64,000 nucleotides of DNA from Abelmoschus esculentus (Eukaryota; Streptophyta; Magnoliopsida; Malvales; Malvaceae). The notes beneath the pieces were generated by a model. That model was not told the origin of the DNA and did no database searches. It saw only the letters and a list, made by a program, of their open reading frames with translations. The first letter of the stretch is position 1; each line of letters opens with the position of its first letter. Positions 23,665 to 37,004 of this stretch are shown piece by piece. Both the position numbers and the translations under genes were made by a program. The stretch lies in contig JAUCBN010000055.1 of NCBI GenBank assembly GCA_035048815.1, positions 10,138,501 through 10,202,500 on the forward strand, written 5' to 3'.

Positions 23665-23835
23665 TTTTAATAAGTTACAGTGATTATAGTAATATATATT
23701 TTAAAGTATACTCTCAATTATTGAATATTAATCGTTCAATTATTGTATTAATATTTACTAGTATTTGAACCCGTGATTTCTAAGAATAACAATATTTCCC
23801 TTAACAATTGAGACCAAATAGTTTGTGTTAAACCC
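23665..23835 (-). mobile_element. tRNA-derived SINE, copy 1
   Basis: The minus strand reads a degenerate box A (CTCAATTGTTAAGGG) and then a box-B-like GGGTTCAAATACT, with the shared TTGTTATTCTTAGAAATCACGG between them. The order, spacing and wording match the copies near 39740, 41060 and 45670. It starts about 200 bases upstream of the GluRS ATG. Confidence 0.6.
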
Positions 23836-25217
23836 TCTTTTCTTACACTAACATTTTGGGTTTAAAATTGTGATTAATGTCTGTTTTTATATAATTATCG
23901 ATATTTGATTTATTCATGATAAGATATTAAGATTGAGAGTATTAATTATATTAAGCAACTCGCAAGTAGTTTGAACTTATTCGATTAAAATTTAGTTGAT
24001 ATTTGTATTAGGTTGACTCAACTCAAAATTGAACTCAATTTGATATTTTAATGAGACAAGTCGAGTAATGTTCAGTTTAACTTGATTTATAAGAAGTTGT
24101 TAATTTTTTTTTATATAATATGTTAGTCTGATATATTTATAAATTGTTATTTTAAAGTTTAGATTTAAAATTAACTCAATACTTTCATCCTTTTTGTTAA
24201 ATTTATTTATTTATGTTTATATTAAGTTTTATATAGTATTATTCGATTTTACATATTAAAAAAACTTAACTGATAAATAATGTCCAATTTATATTTTTTT
24301 AAAAATAGATGTCTAATACTTTTTTTTGTTAAAATAAGTGCCTAAAATTTTATTCTGTTAATGTTTTAAGGTAACATTGTTAGAAAAAATTTTACCCAAT
24401 AATAAATTGACATATGACTATTTTATTTTTTTATAAATAAACTAAAAATAATTTTTAAAAAATAAAAAATCTCAAATCTCTAAAATCCTAAGGTTATATA
24501 TCCTTTTGTCCTTATAGATCCCTGAATATCAATTGCATGATGCGACTTTGATTTTGAAATCAATTGTGTATTATGATAACAATGAAGTGTGATTTCCTCT
24601 TAGTAGACACTGATTGACAAAACAAGATTATCACTCTTTTGATGAGGTTCGATATCGAAAAGCCCTAAAGGTTAATTATATAGAATTGTTCGAAATTGAA
24701 ATTCTAAACGTAACTACACTAATGAATTATAACTAACAAATGAAATATATGTATAAATAAATAAAAGAAATACTCTTATGTCTAAAGCCGGATAATAGGT
24801 ATACTCGAAGTTTCCTTAAGAGACATTTTTGGATAAAAGTGCTACGATTTTAGGGCACAATGCTGAAGCGATGAATCAAAAGCATTTACTTCATTAGTGA
24901 TGGTAATATTTTAAATCATGAATATGTTGAATAATTCGAGATTTTATTGTTTGCTTTATCATTATCCTAGGGAAAAAGGATTGTGATGAATTAATTTTCT
25001 TTTAAAAAAAATAATAATAAAATATCAATTACAAGTTTAAAACCCAATTTGAATAATAAATACCCATAATTAAGAGGAAAAAAAACTATTTTAAAGTATA
25101 AATGAAATGATTTGTAGCTACCTTCATTAAATTTTCAATTAATTCTTGAATAAATAGTAAAATCTAAGAAGGGAGCAAACAATTTCCAACTCATGGGGAC
25201 TCGTAAAGATCCAACTC
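23836..25217. other. Intergenic DNA between GluRS and the MATH gene
   Basis: No gene is recognised. Around 23930-24260 is an AT-rich repeat that resembles 13600-13970. The last few hundred bases would be the promoter of the MATH gene. Confidence 0.4.
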
Positions 25218-26735
25218 ATGTGGAGGGTTGAAGTTTTGAAAACAGTGGATGATGCTAAGTCTCAGTCTATGGATGGCAATGGAGGAATAAGCAAGGTGAC
25301 ATGGAGGATTCAGAATTTCTCATCTTTTGAAAAAGACCAAAGGATCTGCTCTCAAGATTTTAGTGTTGATGGCAACAAATGGTAGCTTTGATGTTCCTCT
25401 TATCTGTTGCTGCTTATGTTTTAATCTGCATTTCAGCTCCCATTACTTGTATTTGTGAACTTATTTGGGCAGGAAACTTAGAATCTACCCCAAGGGGAAC
25501 CAGGTGGATCATTTGTCAATTTACTTAACTGTTGCAGATCCAATGACTTTGCCTTCTGGATGGAGTAGATATGCACAATTCGGATTTGCAGTCATCGACC
25601 AAATCGATTGTACATATTCCATTACAGAAGGTCTGTTGTTACAGCCACCATATTGTTACCCTGTAGTTCACTTGTTTACTCAAGTGATTGGTGATGATAA
25701 ACGCTCTTGCTTTTGGCAGTCACTACGCATGAGTTCAAGGCAACAAAGTCTAGTTGGGGCTTCCCTTCTTTCTTAGCTCTTAGTGAACTAGAAGACCCTA
25801 AAAGAGGCTATCTCCTCAATGATGCATGCTTAGTTGAAGCCTATGTTTCCACTGATACGACTGACGGTCTGATTTCACGTGAACTGATGCTCGAAACTGA
25901 TTCGGATAATCATAAGACCAAGGAAGCTGATGGTGTCAAGGCAGCCATAGACAACCAGACACCTATGAAAACCAAACCAGTAGAAATCACAACGCCTTTA
26001 CTAATTAGTTGTTAATATGAATCCATTTACGTGTCACAGTTTTTGCTTTCTTTTATGTCGTTTCAGGCCGTTGATCCTGAAGAGACCGATGAAGAGATGA
26101 ACACATTCTTCTCTACCTTAGAGTCTAAGCTTTTGAGCTCTAAAATTGTTGTTTCTCAAGAGGAAGTGAAGGAAGTACTGGCTAAATTAGATGAAGCCAT
26201 GGATATGACCCCTGTTGATTTTTACAATTCAGGGAAGTTTTCTCTACTTAAGCAGGCATTCAAGATCCTTCCTAGTTTTAACTATTCCTCTTCCACTCTT
26301 ACAATAGAGCAGAAAAATGAGGTGTTGGCGTTGGAGGAAATCTTAAAGGAACTAGCTGTCCGTGCTGCGAAAGCAGTGGAGGACAAGAGCCACCTTAGTG
26401 AGAAAGAATCTATGAAGCTGTCGATTATTCATACCTTGGATAGTAATCTTGTCAGATATAAAGAATTGAAATCAGAGGTGAAACAGGTAGACCAAAAACT
26501 TACTGCCTTCTATGAACAAATTGAAGAAGCAGAAAAGGACAGGGAGAAGATGTTGGCGGAACGAAAGGGGATATTCAGAAGTTCAAAGGGAATGAAAGTG
26601 GAGTTGGAGGCATTGGAAAAGAAATGTGCAGAGTATGAGGCCAAAGCCGAGGCTGCTGAGAAGGAAGAGAAGGCTGTTGAAGCTGAATGGGGAAGGATGA
26701 AAGATTTCATCTCTTCCATAAAAGGAATGATTTAG
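25218..26735 (+). CDS. MATH-domain and coiled-coil protein, RTM3-like
   Basis: Four exons, 25218-25381, 25473-25630, 25720-25979 and 26067-26735, join in phase to 417 codons (416 residues). A MATH/TRAF domain fills residues of about 30-150: VTWRIQNFSSFEKDQ, YPKGNQVDHLSIYL, GWSRYAQFGFAV and WGFPSFLALSEL are its conserved strands. A variable acidic linker follows. The fourth exon is a helical domain ending in a long Glu/Lys-rich coiled coil (about residues 310-410). This is the plant MATH-CC family, which includes RTM3, a factor that restricts long-distance movement of potyviruses; the role of this member is unknown. The start may be 25218 or the in-frame ATG at 25269. The exon 3 donor (CCA|GTAGAA at 25979) is chosen because it keeps phase. 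No disabling lesion is seen. Confidence 0.85.
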
Positions 26736-28127
26736 AAATAGTTAAGGAAATTTTATAGTGATGGTGTTTTGAGCATGACTTGTAGTATAGATATGGCCCT
26801 CCTCTTAAACTTGATTAGAAATCCATGAAGCTACTGCTGGTTTATCCTCTCTTTTGCCAGTTGATGCTACTAGGGGAATTCTATGTATTGAACTCTTGTT
26901 TTGAGAATGCTCCTTTTATATACTAAAGCAATATGTTATAAAGTATATGATATAATTTGTGTCTTTTTATTATTCTTAAATTTAGGATTTAATAATCTTT
27001 TTAATTTGATATTACTTGCTGAGAAAGTAATGGCTCTAATGGAGGTTGCTGAAGAAGAAGACATCGAGTTTAACAGGCAAAACAAACCCGCCATTAAAAA
27101 TATCTAGATGCCGCCTCTTCTTACTGATTTCTTCTCCAAGAAACATCTTCAACAAAAAATTTCTAATCATGGGATTTTGAGTTTGTTCAAGACTCAGTGT
27201 TATTGGAAGAACATGAGGATGTTGAAAAGTTCGAAAAAGGAAGCCTATGGAGGCAACAAAACTCGGCGTCAATGGTAGTTCTTATTCTGGAATGTTCATG
27301 ATTGTAACTGTGGTTTTGAAGCTGGGGTCCTATGGGAAATCAAACTGTTAATACCCTTACACAATGTCTCAAATGTTACTTATTCAAACAACCTTGTGCT
27401 GAATATCAAGGTCGCCCCCGACGAGGGGATCCTGGAAGCCGGCTTATATTCAGTTTCTCACTAGATTGAAAGCCTACTCTCAGATATTTTCGGTTCAGAA
27501 ATGGAGCTTAAGCTTTATCATTCCTCTTGATTATAAGATTCTTCACTTATTTTGATGATTTTAGCTACCCTCATATGCAGAAACTAGCATTACATGCAAG
27601 ACGAAACCGATATGTGCCCGAAGATTGAAGAACATTCAATCCATAAAGTTCATAAATGTCTAACATCACACTCCGAATAAAAGCTAACTGAGCTGAGTTA
27701 GCATCTCCTAGACACTCGGGGTTCGAATAAGATTAAGTCCGAATAGGGCTTTAAAAATGTATATAAAAGAAACAAGAATTGATAACAAAAAAGTGACAAT
27801 GAAACTGTATTCATTTAACTTTCATTAAATAAATACACATGAAATGATTTTATATGATGTATAACAACATAAACACGAACCTAAGGTATACCGATACTAT
27901 CCTTTGGATAGCAAACAAACTCAAGTGTGTGAGCATTGTCTAAAAGTATGATTCAAGCACAATTACATTATTTTTTTTCCAATTCTCCTATGGATTTGGA
28001 GGGCTCTTCACCATACCATGTTCGAATATGAGCCCGATATGAGTGTCAAACATGGTTACTTCGAGAACAATGAAAACATTGAACTGAAGAATAGTGCTCT
28101 GCATATGCCTAAAGAATAAGAACAAAG
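26736..28127. other. Intergenic DNA between MATH gene and ALA1-like gene
   Basis: Convergent genes flank this stretch, so both 3' UTRs lie here. Around 27030-27290 a short less AT-rich stretch reads EEEDIEFNRQNKPAIKNI before a stop; it slightly recalls the propeptide of neprosin-type proteins but is too short to call. Nothing else is recognised. Confidence 0.4.
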
Positions 28128-31100
28128 TCACCTTTTTCTTCTCCTTGAAGTGTCCAAGATTGAATTCATTTCTATTTCTGCAGCACCAGATTCAGTATGA
28201 GTCTGAAACTTCTCGATTTCCCTGGCGATCTGAACATCAGAAGGTACATACAACTGATAAAGAACTTTCACTACAAAACGAGGAATTAATGCAGCCACAA
28301 TGATGGAAAGTAAACACAACCAGAACAATCCAGTCTTTGCGATTTCGAAGATGGCCCTGTCAAAGCATAGCAGTGCCGAGGGTCACAACAATATATACAA
28401 TAGAAATTATATATATCAATGAACCATTTACTCTAAATGAATAATCAATTAATCGAAAGGTCATAACTGAGATGTTCTAATCTTGAGATGACTGCTAGGT
28501 ACATAGATACTCCGGAAAGAAAAACCGACGATGATCATGCTGACATATAAACATCATACATGTGTACATGTATTTTTATACATGTTCATAAGTGCATACA
28601 CACATGTGAGCACACATACATGCAAATCCGTATGACATATAGAGGGGATAAAATAAAGTTGAACTTGAAATGTGCCTGAACCTAATTTGACCCAAGACAA
28701 CTAACAGTCAAAGGCCAAAACCAGATGGCTCAAACCCAAAGAAATCTAAACACGAAATGACCCGGATTCAAACTTGATCCTATATTTTCCACCTCTATTT
28801 ACATATCAATATATACTTGTAGAACACTGATATGTTGTTTTAGCAGGCAAGTAGTATTTTGTGGGGAAAGTGTAGATACGATTTCTTAAAATGCTCATTT
28901 AAAGCAAAAAAAACTAAAAATCTACATATATATGATGATGATAAAAGAAGTTTACCAGTATCCAACTAAAAATGGTAAAGAATCAATAATGATAACGCAA
29001 ATGAAAGTTGCGATTATAGATCCCCAAATGGCTGCATGAGTTAACCAATTCCACCGCATGACATCCATGGCCAAGTGTAAATTCACCAATATGACAACCG
29101 CAAGAGTCCAAAGATCCCCTATGCTCGATGCATCAATGGTGCTGCTCCAGTATGCAAGAAGAGGAATAAAAAAGACAACTGCACTTTGCCAAAAAGTATC
29201 TATCATTGTTATCCAGAAAAGCTTTTTGTTGTAGCATTCTTGTCTTTGGCCGGCACCATACAGCTGAGGGTACTTTAAAAGACTCCTTCGGCTCAGGTCC
29301 TTATCAAGAATACCAGCCACAATTGTAGGTAAGGATGTGTAGATTATGGAATACAACACACTGCTCCATTCAGTGATTGCAGTGGTCAAAGTGAAACAAG
29401 TAAAGAGCACATACCTGCAAAGAAAAATAGAATCGTTGAAAGGTACTCAGCCACAAATGAATTTTCTTTTAATTCACCACAATGAGATTCAACTTTTATA
29501 CTGAACTAAGTGTAAATAATGATTTTCAAAACACACACGCATATAAAACAGGCAAGGATGACATTATTGCCTTGAACCCTGTCCCTGTTTGGCCTGATCA
29601 ATAAGTAAAAGACTATACAACGAATTGAAGGTGAAAATTAAGGTTCACATAAATCACCAACATGCTCGAACACCTAATGTAGGTTGAATATATGCATATA
29701 AGAATAAATTATCTAACAGTAACTCACCAAAATAAAACAAGAACAAACACCGCATTCCTGTAAAAGTTGTAAAGGACCATGTAGCCCATCCTCTGGTAAT
29801 TCCAGTGGCCATGGACCAACAAAAGAGGGACTAAGAATCTGAACTGCCCCATCGCAAAATCTGATGCCATCACAGCTTGCCTACCCTCTTGACCACTGAT
29901 TCCAACCCCCACATCCGCCATTTGGATCATTGAAACATCATTGGCTCCTGTCAAGCATCCAATAGTATGCATTAAATTAGCCCAAACCACCAAAAAGAAA
30001 AGTCAATATATTGATGATTACCATCCCCGATGGCAAGTGTCATGTCTGCAGTCCTCTTCTTTACAAGGTCCACAATTCCGGCCTTCTGTAATGGGGCTAC
30101 CCGACAACACAAAACCACAGAACAATTACAGGCTAACTGGAAGAGCTGCAAGCAAAGATGAAAAAGTGTTGTATCAGCATGCCAGAAATCAGGAAAGAGG
30201 GGGAACGTGAGTTTACAACTCCTTACATTTTCTTCCAGTTCACTGTCAAGAATATATACAAGGCTGGTGCCATCAATAATCAAGGCTGCAGAAGTTAAAC
30301 TAGTTCCCGACGTTCCTCCTGTGTCATTTGTGGTGCTTGATATAGTAGTGAGTTTCTTAGACATAATGATGCCATCATCTAAACTCTTTCTACATGACTC
30401 CTTAGATCTGCTGTTAATTACAATTTGTGTCATTTTACTAGTCAAGAGCTTCGAGGAGTACCCAATTGACATGGCAGTTTCTTGCTTGTCCCCAGTCAAC
30501 ACCCATACTTTTATCCCGGCTGTTCTAAGAGATTCAATGGCTTCTGGCACTCCTTGTTGCAGTTTATCTTCAATACCAGAGGCACCTAGGATACATAGAT
30601 TTTTTTCTATATTGCTCGCAACTTTCCGAAGCAAACTGACTCTACCCATTAAAGCAGTACTTGCTACCTCAAATGCAGAGTGCTATTCCTCGAATTCTGA
30701 AGTGCTCAGATCTCTCATACCAACAACAAGTGTTCTCAAGCCTAATGAGGAGTAAGAGTAAATATGGGATTCAGTTGTGTGTATTACATTTTTATACATA
30801 GATCTATCTACAACACTAAACATTGATGTGTCAGCGCCTTTTACAAAAACTTTAACAGATTTGTCTGGGAACCCCAAAATAACAGACATCCTCTTCCGAT
30901 CACTATCAAACTCATGCAAACCCAAAACATTAAACCTGCATAACCATAAGAATTTCTATACATCAAAAAAAAAAAAGAATAATAATAATATATGATAAAA
31001 GGAAGGAGTACAACATCAGAAAATTACCAGTAAATCTTTAGTAGGATTTATCATAGTATATCCCTTTTCTCCCAATCCAAGAGAAAAGAGTAATTTCAAT

Positions 31101-33499
31101 GTCAATTTTTAATCTTACAATGCCCCAATGTCTCAAAATTTCAACAATGAAGGTTAAAACAAGTGATAGAAGATAAGACTGGTATACACTGTTTTCCCAA
31201 CCTTAGTACTAGGTAAATATGCAAAGAACAACATAAAATAATGATAATGACCTCAAATAACATAAAGCTATGATTGAATTCGAACCATGAAAATTACAGG
31301 TCATTTTCACTTGTACAGGTTAAAAACTTGGTTCTGCCCCCATGCGATTGGTGCAAAATTGGTTGAGGAAACTTCCGAAATGGAACATGTATATTTACTG
31401 ATTTATCCAATAAAAAGTTACAAACTCACATATCTAGTTTCTCCAAGCATTTAAATTAAATAACCAATAGCAAATACTGATACTGACGCAGGTGAAGGTC
31501 ATCATAATAAAATAGAAGTATAGAACAGAAATGGTGGAAATGAATTCAACAAGATAGAAATCATCACTTCAGATTACCTATGCCTTTCTCCTTGAATGTC
31601 AATCATAATATGACCAGAGGTTCGTTCTATCAGCATAAATCCATATGAAGCAGCAGCATAAGCCAATGCTTGTTCATCTGGAGACTCCCCTTGGTAATCT
31701 ATCAACTTCACAAAAGGATCATCCGTATCTACAATTATTGGCACAATTGTATTGCAAGCTGCCAGTGCCAGGAAGAAATCATGGACATGACTGCCTTCTT
31801 TTGTCTCTTTTCTGTTCCTTGCAAGTTGCAGAAGCTCTGGATCCGTCTTAACCTTCATCTTAGGCCTCAAAACTTTTCCATCTACTGATTGAAAAGAAGG
31901 AAACAGAGTCAGAAAATGCTAAAGAAGCCTAAAAAATATTCCTTTCTATGATAGAAAGTACTAGAAATATATTTTTCGTTTACCTTTGACGAAGTAACCA
32001 TCTTTCTGATCTTGTGAAATCGCCTTTCCACCACTGTAATCTACTCCCCAAATGCTTGCACACTGAAATTCCATCTTGTTCTCAGTAAGTGTACCAGTTT
32101 TGTCAGAGAAAACATATTTTATTTGTCCAAGGTCCTCATTTATGTTCAATGCCCTGCACTGAAATCTTGAATTTGAAGACTCATCATACATCTGGGTATC
32201 TCGAATCATGAAGTAAGCCTGACCAACCCGTACTAGCTCCATGGAAATGTACAACGAGATGGGAATCATGACCTGGAACACAATTACTGACATGAGGAAT
32301 GTGAAACAAATTTCCAATCCCCAAGCAGAATAATTATAGTTCTCTTCTTCTCCATCCTTAGAGAAATTCTTTCTTCTATAAAAGGGCAAATGATCCAACT
32401 CATCCCTATGGCGCCTCAACCAAACAGCGGCACAAACAGAGACAACTGTACACAAAGCAATAAGAAACAGTGAGAGGAAGATGATCTCCAAGTTCATACG
32501 AGTCTCAAGCCGACTCCTCTTAGATGGGGCTCCTGAGCTGTTAAGCATAACTTTAGTCTCACGCCCAGCATAGACTGCAACCCCAACCGCCCAAGCAGTA
32601 TTTTTGAGCTCACAGCCACGAAGAATAATGTTGGAAGGACCAAGTGACAGCCGTTTACCCTCGACTTCCATGTTTGCTTGAAACCCATATATGTTTCTGT
32701 TGGGTTTCTCACACTTAATCAACCCAGTAAGATTATCCTTTTCAGGAATCCAGATAAGGGTCTCTTGTTTTGCATATCGTGTCTTCAAATTCGATTCTCC
32801 ATCCAAATTAATAGTCTGTACGTATGCAACCCCAGTTGGATCACTAGTTGAGAGCAGAACCATATCACAAGGAATGGTTTCATTTGCATAAATCTTGATT
32901 ATCTCACCAACCTCAATGTTCTTCCATTTCTTTTGTTGAAACTGATCATTCACCAAAAATGATGCTAGCCTATTATTCTCAATCCGGTCAGACCTATGGC
33001 GCCTATAGTCTTCATATGCATCCTTAACAGCCGTAACCAGAAGGACAAATGCCAATGGCAGAATGGAAACTCCACGGCCAAATACTGCAAGCTGAGGCAG
33101 CTGATTAAGCACAGCAATCACAAGAAAGTATATATAGGCAACTCTATGAAACTGCTCAAACAAGTTCCTAGGCAAAAATGTTAGGATCGAGTACTTTCCA
33201 GTCCGAATCGAATTACCAGAAAACTCAAACCTCTCATTTGTCTTGACAGGATCATTTATGTGTACCAGCCTAGCATCTTCATCATTGATCTCTCTTTGTG
33301 ACATGCTAATGCTATACGTCTCTGAATCAGCACCATGGGACCCATATCTCGCAGCTTTTTATCCCAAATCACCAAAATTCACTTCCCTAATCGAATTCCT
33401 ACTCGAAGCTTTGGACTGGATAGAGTAATTGCTCCTTATTGATGATGAACTCAAGACTGATTCAACGCTATAAAAAGTCTCAACTGATTCTGAATCCAT
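28128..33499 (-). pseudogene. ALA1: P4-ATPase (phospholipid flippase), ALA1-like, two in-frame stops
   Basis: Moves aminophospholipids across membranes with an ALIS partner; ALA1 relatives are linked to chilling tolerance. Seven exons, 31984-33499, 31578-31884, 30227-30935, 30022-30145, 29728-29947, 28956-29414 and 28128-28356, all GT-AG, join to 1188 codons. Seen in order: first membrane hairpin (VAYIYFLVIAVLNQLP), actuator DGES at about 233-236, the P4-type PISL in M4 at about 413, phosphorylation motif DKTGTLTE with Asp 466, KGAD nucleotide-binding loop, VWVLTGDKQET, hinge GDGANDVSMIQ and the C-terminal membrane helices. Codon 47 is TAA (33359-33361) where homologues have Ser, and codon 692 is TAG (30683-30685) in EFEE-stop-HSAFE where Trp is expected. 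The remaining frame and all junctions are perfect. Either a young pseudogene or consensus errors; a start at Met 66 would avoid only the first stop. Confidence 0.87.
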
Positions 33500-34500
33500 C
33501 CCAAAAACAAATAATGGACCCCCCTTCAACTTTCTTCTCAGAGATCAGAGGAATATAATACAAAAACCACTATCTGTGGATCAAAGACATCTCCAACAGT
33601 TCAAAGCCAACAAATCAACAAAATTCATGAAAATTCCCAGATTATGGTTTCAACCAAATTCGCTGGTTCAATAATACTAAACAAATTCTCAAAACTGGGT
33701 TTTCGAATCCATCCAAATTCCAAAACATAAATGCATCAGGACCCCCTCCAACTTTCATCTCTTAGATCAAACTAATATATTAAGGAAATCACCATCCATA
33801 GAACAAAGACATCTTCAACAGCTCAAATTCAACAAATCAACAAAATTCAGGAAACACCCAGATCATGATTTCAACAAAATTTGCAAGAAAACCAAACATG
33901 AGCAACAGTTAATAAGAAACAGGAAACGACCCAGAGATCCAATCAGCAGAGTAAAGCCAAAGCTACAAGCCAGTACAAATACAAATTCAAGTTACACAAG
34001 TACAAAGCTGAAATAAAGAAGTTTGGGGTTTTGATCCTTGGTATATAACATGAAAGTGAGCAGGTTCAAGAACAAGACATGGAAAGGAATATCTGTAATG
34101 ATGAAGGTAGATGTGTTGACGCTTTCAATTCTGCTATTGGTTTGTTTGATTGTTGTAGATGAGAGGGTGATGAATTTGTTCAAAAGTCAAAAGGCATTGA
34201 ACATTTGTAATGAGAAAAGAGGGCGGGGATTTCAAGAGAAATGTACAAACAGACATCAATGAAAGTGGAATCAAGTCCTTTTCAGTTCATAGTGTTAAGG
34301 AAATATGAAGAAAAAAATTTGTTATTTCTCGAATTTTTATTTTTCCCTTGTTATATTTTTATGTAAATTACATCGCAAGTCACTTAATTATATGTAAAGT
34401 TATAAATGTGGTACTGAATTTTAAAATATTATAAATAGATCATTCGATTAATCAGTTGTAATAAACATAGCATCCAAAAAACATTTTTCCTAAAAAATTA
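33500..34500. other. Upstream region of the ALA1-like gene
   Basis: Less AT-rich than the surroundings and without a convincing coding frame. Imperfect duplicated phrases (CATCTCCAACAGTTCAAAGC near 33589 and CATCTTCAACAGCTCAAATT near 33810, each followed by CAACAAATCAACAAAATTCA) show a tandem duplication of about 220 bp. It probably contains the 5' UTR and promoter. Confidence 0.45.
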
Positions 34501-34511
34501 TGTGCATTGCA

Positions 34512-34866
34512 ACTAGGAATGGCAAAATTATTCGGTCGGGTCTCAACCCGATCCAAAATGAACGAGTTTAAAAAAAATCAAGTTTAGGGTGGGTCAAATT
34601 TAAATTTAGGGTAAAAATTTTCAGCCTTAATCTAGTATATTTATTATTACAAATTTATTATATACTATATGTAATTTTTTAGTTGATTTTTCCTTATTGA
34701 GATGGGTTTAATTTTTTTTAATTTTAGGATTGGATTATGTTTTTACTACGTTAAATCGAGATAAAATATATTAAATTCGTTACGAATAAAATAAAATTAA
34801 AAATTTTAGACTTCAAATCTGAATCGAGTCCAAACAACCAAAAAATTCGTCCCATTTCATTTCCAT
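34512..34866. repeat. Degraded hAT-like repeat
   Basis: Begins TAGGAATGGCAAAATTATTCGG-like and ends near CCATTTCATTTCCATCC, with CGGGT and ACCCG motifs near the left end. It shares a phrase TCGAGATAAAATATATTAAA with the block at 12660-13045. No target duplication is seen. Confidence 0.4.
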
Positions 34867-34867
34867 C

Positions 34868-34897
34868 CATAATATATATATATATATATATATATAT
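34868..34897. repeat. (TA)n microsatellite
   Basis: An uninterrupted run of alternating TA of roughly 26-28 bases, ending at TCTCACTC. Confidence 0.85.
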
Positions 34898-35070
34898 CTC
34901 ACTCAAAACCTCCTATTCTCATGATTAATGTATTCATATTTGAATTTTATTGAGTTTATCTAATTTATTTGGTTAACTAAGTAATATAGGGTTAAGATTT
35001 TTTTATAAATTTAGATTATTTAAGAGAATTATATTGTTATTTTATTAAAATAGAAAATTTTAGATTTATA

Positions 35071-35587
35071 TAGGGGTGTGCATTATTTGGTTTTAGCCAA
35101 ATTAACCTATTAAATTGATTTTTGGTTAATTTTAGTTAGGTTCGATTAACATTTTTTTAGAAAATTCGATTAACGATTAGTTCGGATTAAAACCGGTTAA
35201 TTAACTAAAATTATTATATATTAAATATTATATATAATTATTTATTATCATTAAACTTTTAAAAATGATAAAATAATCATTAAATATTTTTGATATATTA
35301 TAAAATGGTCACTAAACTTTTATCAAATTAGTATAAAATGAAAGTTTAGTGACTAAAAAGATTATTTTAGTAAAATTTAGTGAGATGTTGTGTAATTTAT
35401 CCAAAATTTTATAACAAATTTTGGTTAATTAAAAAACAACAGAATTAACCGAAATAATTTCAATTAGGTTAATTCGATTATGACTAATTCAGTTCGGTTA
35501 ACTATTAAAGTTTCATAAATTTTAATTGATTCGATTATGACTAATTTGATTCGGTTACTAATCGAATTAAACGAATACATACCCCTA
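35071..35587. repeat. TIR-bounded AT-rich repeat, copy 1
   Basis: Ends are TAGGGGTGTGCATT and the inverse of TAGGGGTATGTATT. Inside, GGTTAATT..CGATTA motifs are repeated in both directions. Much of the core (TTAGTGACTAAAAAG, AATTTATCCAAAATTTTATA) reappears inverted at 37398-37760. It is probably a non-autonomous hAT-like element; no target duplication is clear. Confidence 0.5.
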
Positions 35588-35811
35588 AATCTAAAGATTA
35601 AATGAATATTTTTTATTACTCTATTTTTTCCGAAATATTCCCCTCTTTTTGTTTTGATTCTTAGTTCGAGTTTGAATCTAAGTTTTTGCTTCATCTCTTC
35701 TTTTTTTTCATTCCAATCGTCCCCTTACATGGATTTTTGATTTGGGTATATAATAAGAAAAAGATCTTTGTTCTTTCTTTGGTTATAAATTTGATTTATG
35801 TTTAATATTTT

Positions 35812-36260
35812 GCAGGTGAAGGGTGATGGAGTTAGAATCGGGTCGGTAACCGATCAAATAGATCAATGATTGAGCACGAGATAGTCATGCGACATTCGAA
35901 ACGTCGCGCGTGGTAACCACGTGTCGGAGACTGAAAAGCACACCGACAAGCAGCGGCTGAGAGGTAGTTGTTGGTTAGGGTTAAGTTAATGTTTCTCATA
36001 ATTAGGTTCATTTGGTCATGGATTGGGTTTTTTGGTTAGTGGGCTGTTAGTTCTGGATTGCTGGGTCGTGGGCTTTGTAGATAGAATGGGTTATTACAGC
36101 TTGTAATATTAGATACTATGAAGCATGGGGATGCTTCACTTGAGGCCGTTCCTGTCCCCGAAACTGGAACGATATAAAAACGGCTAAGAGATTTTTCGGA
36201 GACAGTCAAATTTTAACAGGGACGATCAATGTTTATTGGGGACGTCTTTAAATAAATTTA
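35812..36260. other. GC-richer island, probable retroelement debris
   Basis: A stretch of higher GC than its surroundings containing ACGTCGCGCGTGGTAACCACGTG and GGATGCTTCACTTGAGG-like phrases, with a TTACAGCTTGTAATATT tail. No reading frame continues through it. It looks like an LTR or internal fragment of an unidentified retroelement. Confidence 0.3.
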
Positions 36261-37004
36261 CTTAAAAAATAAAATTTTTATTTTCTTTGAATCGATTTAA
36301 ATTAAAGTTCAAAATCAATTAAAGCTGAAAAAGTAAAGTTTGAGTTATATAATAGAAATTCAAATGACTCAAAATTTTTAATAATTAGTTTATCGATTTT
36401 CATATTCAAATTAAGTTTGTCAACTCTGCATAATATATTATGTATATCACATATGAAAATATGAAAAATATATATGCATCTCATATTTGCATATAAATAG
36501 TCATTAAAATTAGAATCAATATGTGCACCGTTTATCCTAACTATATATAATTAAATTTATACAAAAACTTTACTCGAATTTTATAAACTTGATTAAAAAA
36601 TATTTCAAATAAAGTTTAAAATTTAAATTATAAAATATGACTTTGAAAATAATTTTAAATTTTCGTTTAATTTAATCATTTAATTTTAGTAATCTTTTAG
36701 TCTAAGTTTTATAAAATAATTTAAAAAATATTAAAAGTTAATTTAAATTACTATAATTGTAATTATAATTTTTATTATATTATAAAATCTAATGATTATA
36801 TATATAATATTATATTTGTCGTATCCTTTCCGTACTTGTACCCTATAAATTTAAAAATTATCGTTTTCTATCTTGTATCTGTCCCTGTATTCTTATCCGT
36901 ATCCGTGCAACTTAGATTAGATACAAGTTCTTCCATTCCTCAACTTTCATTTTCATTCTTATTCCTCATAAATAAACAAATATATCATCTTAGTTTCATG
37001 ATTG

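Noticed and set aside
27030..27290. Short coding-like piece reading EEEDIEFNRQNKPAIKNI
   Set aside because: Weakly reminiscent of a neprosin-type propeptide, but only about 16 residues before a stop and no downstream domain, so not annotated as a gene.
34050..34262. Plus-strand frame with a hydrophobic stretch upstream of ALA1
   Set aside because: Lies in the 5' flank of the ALA1-like gene, has no homology I recognise and no supporting context.
35812..36130. GC-rich island as a gene or promoter
   Set aside because: No frame continues and no transcription unit follows; it looks like retroelement debris.
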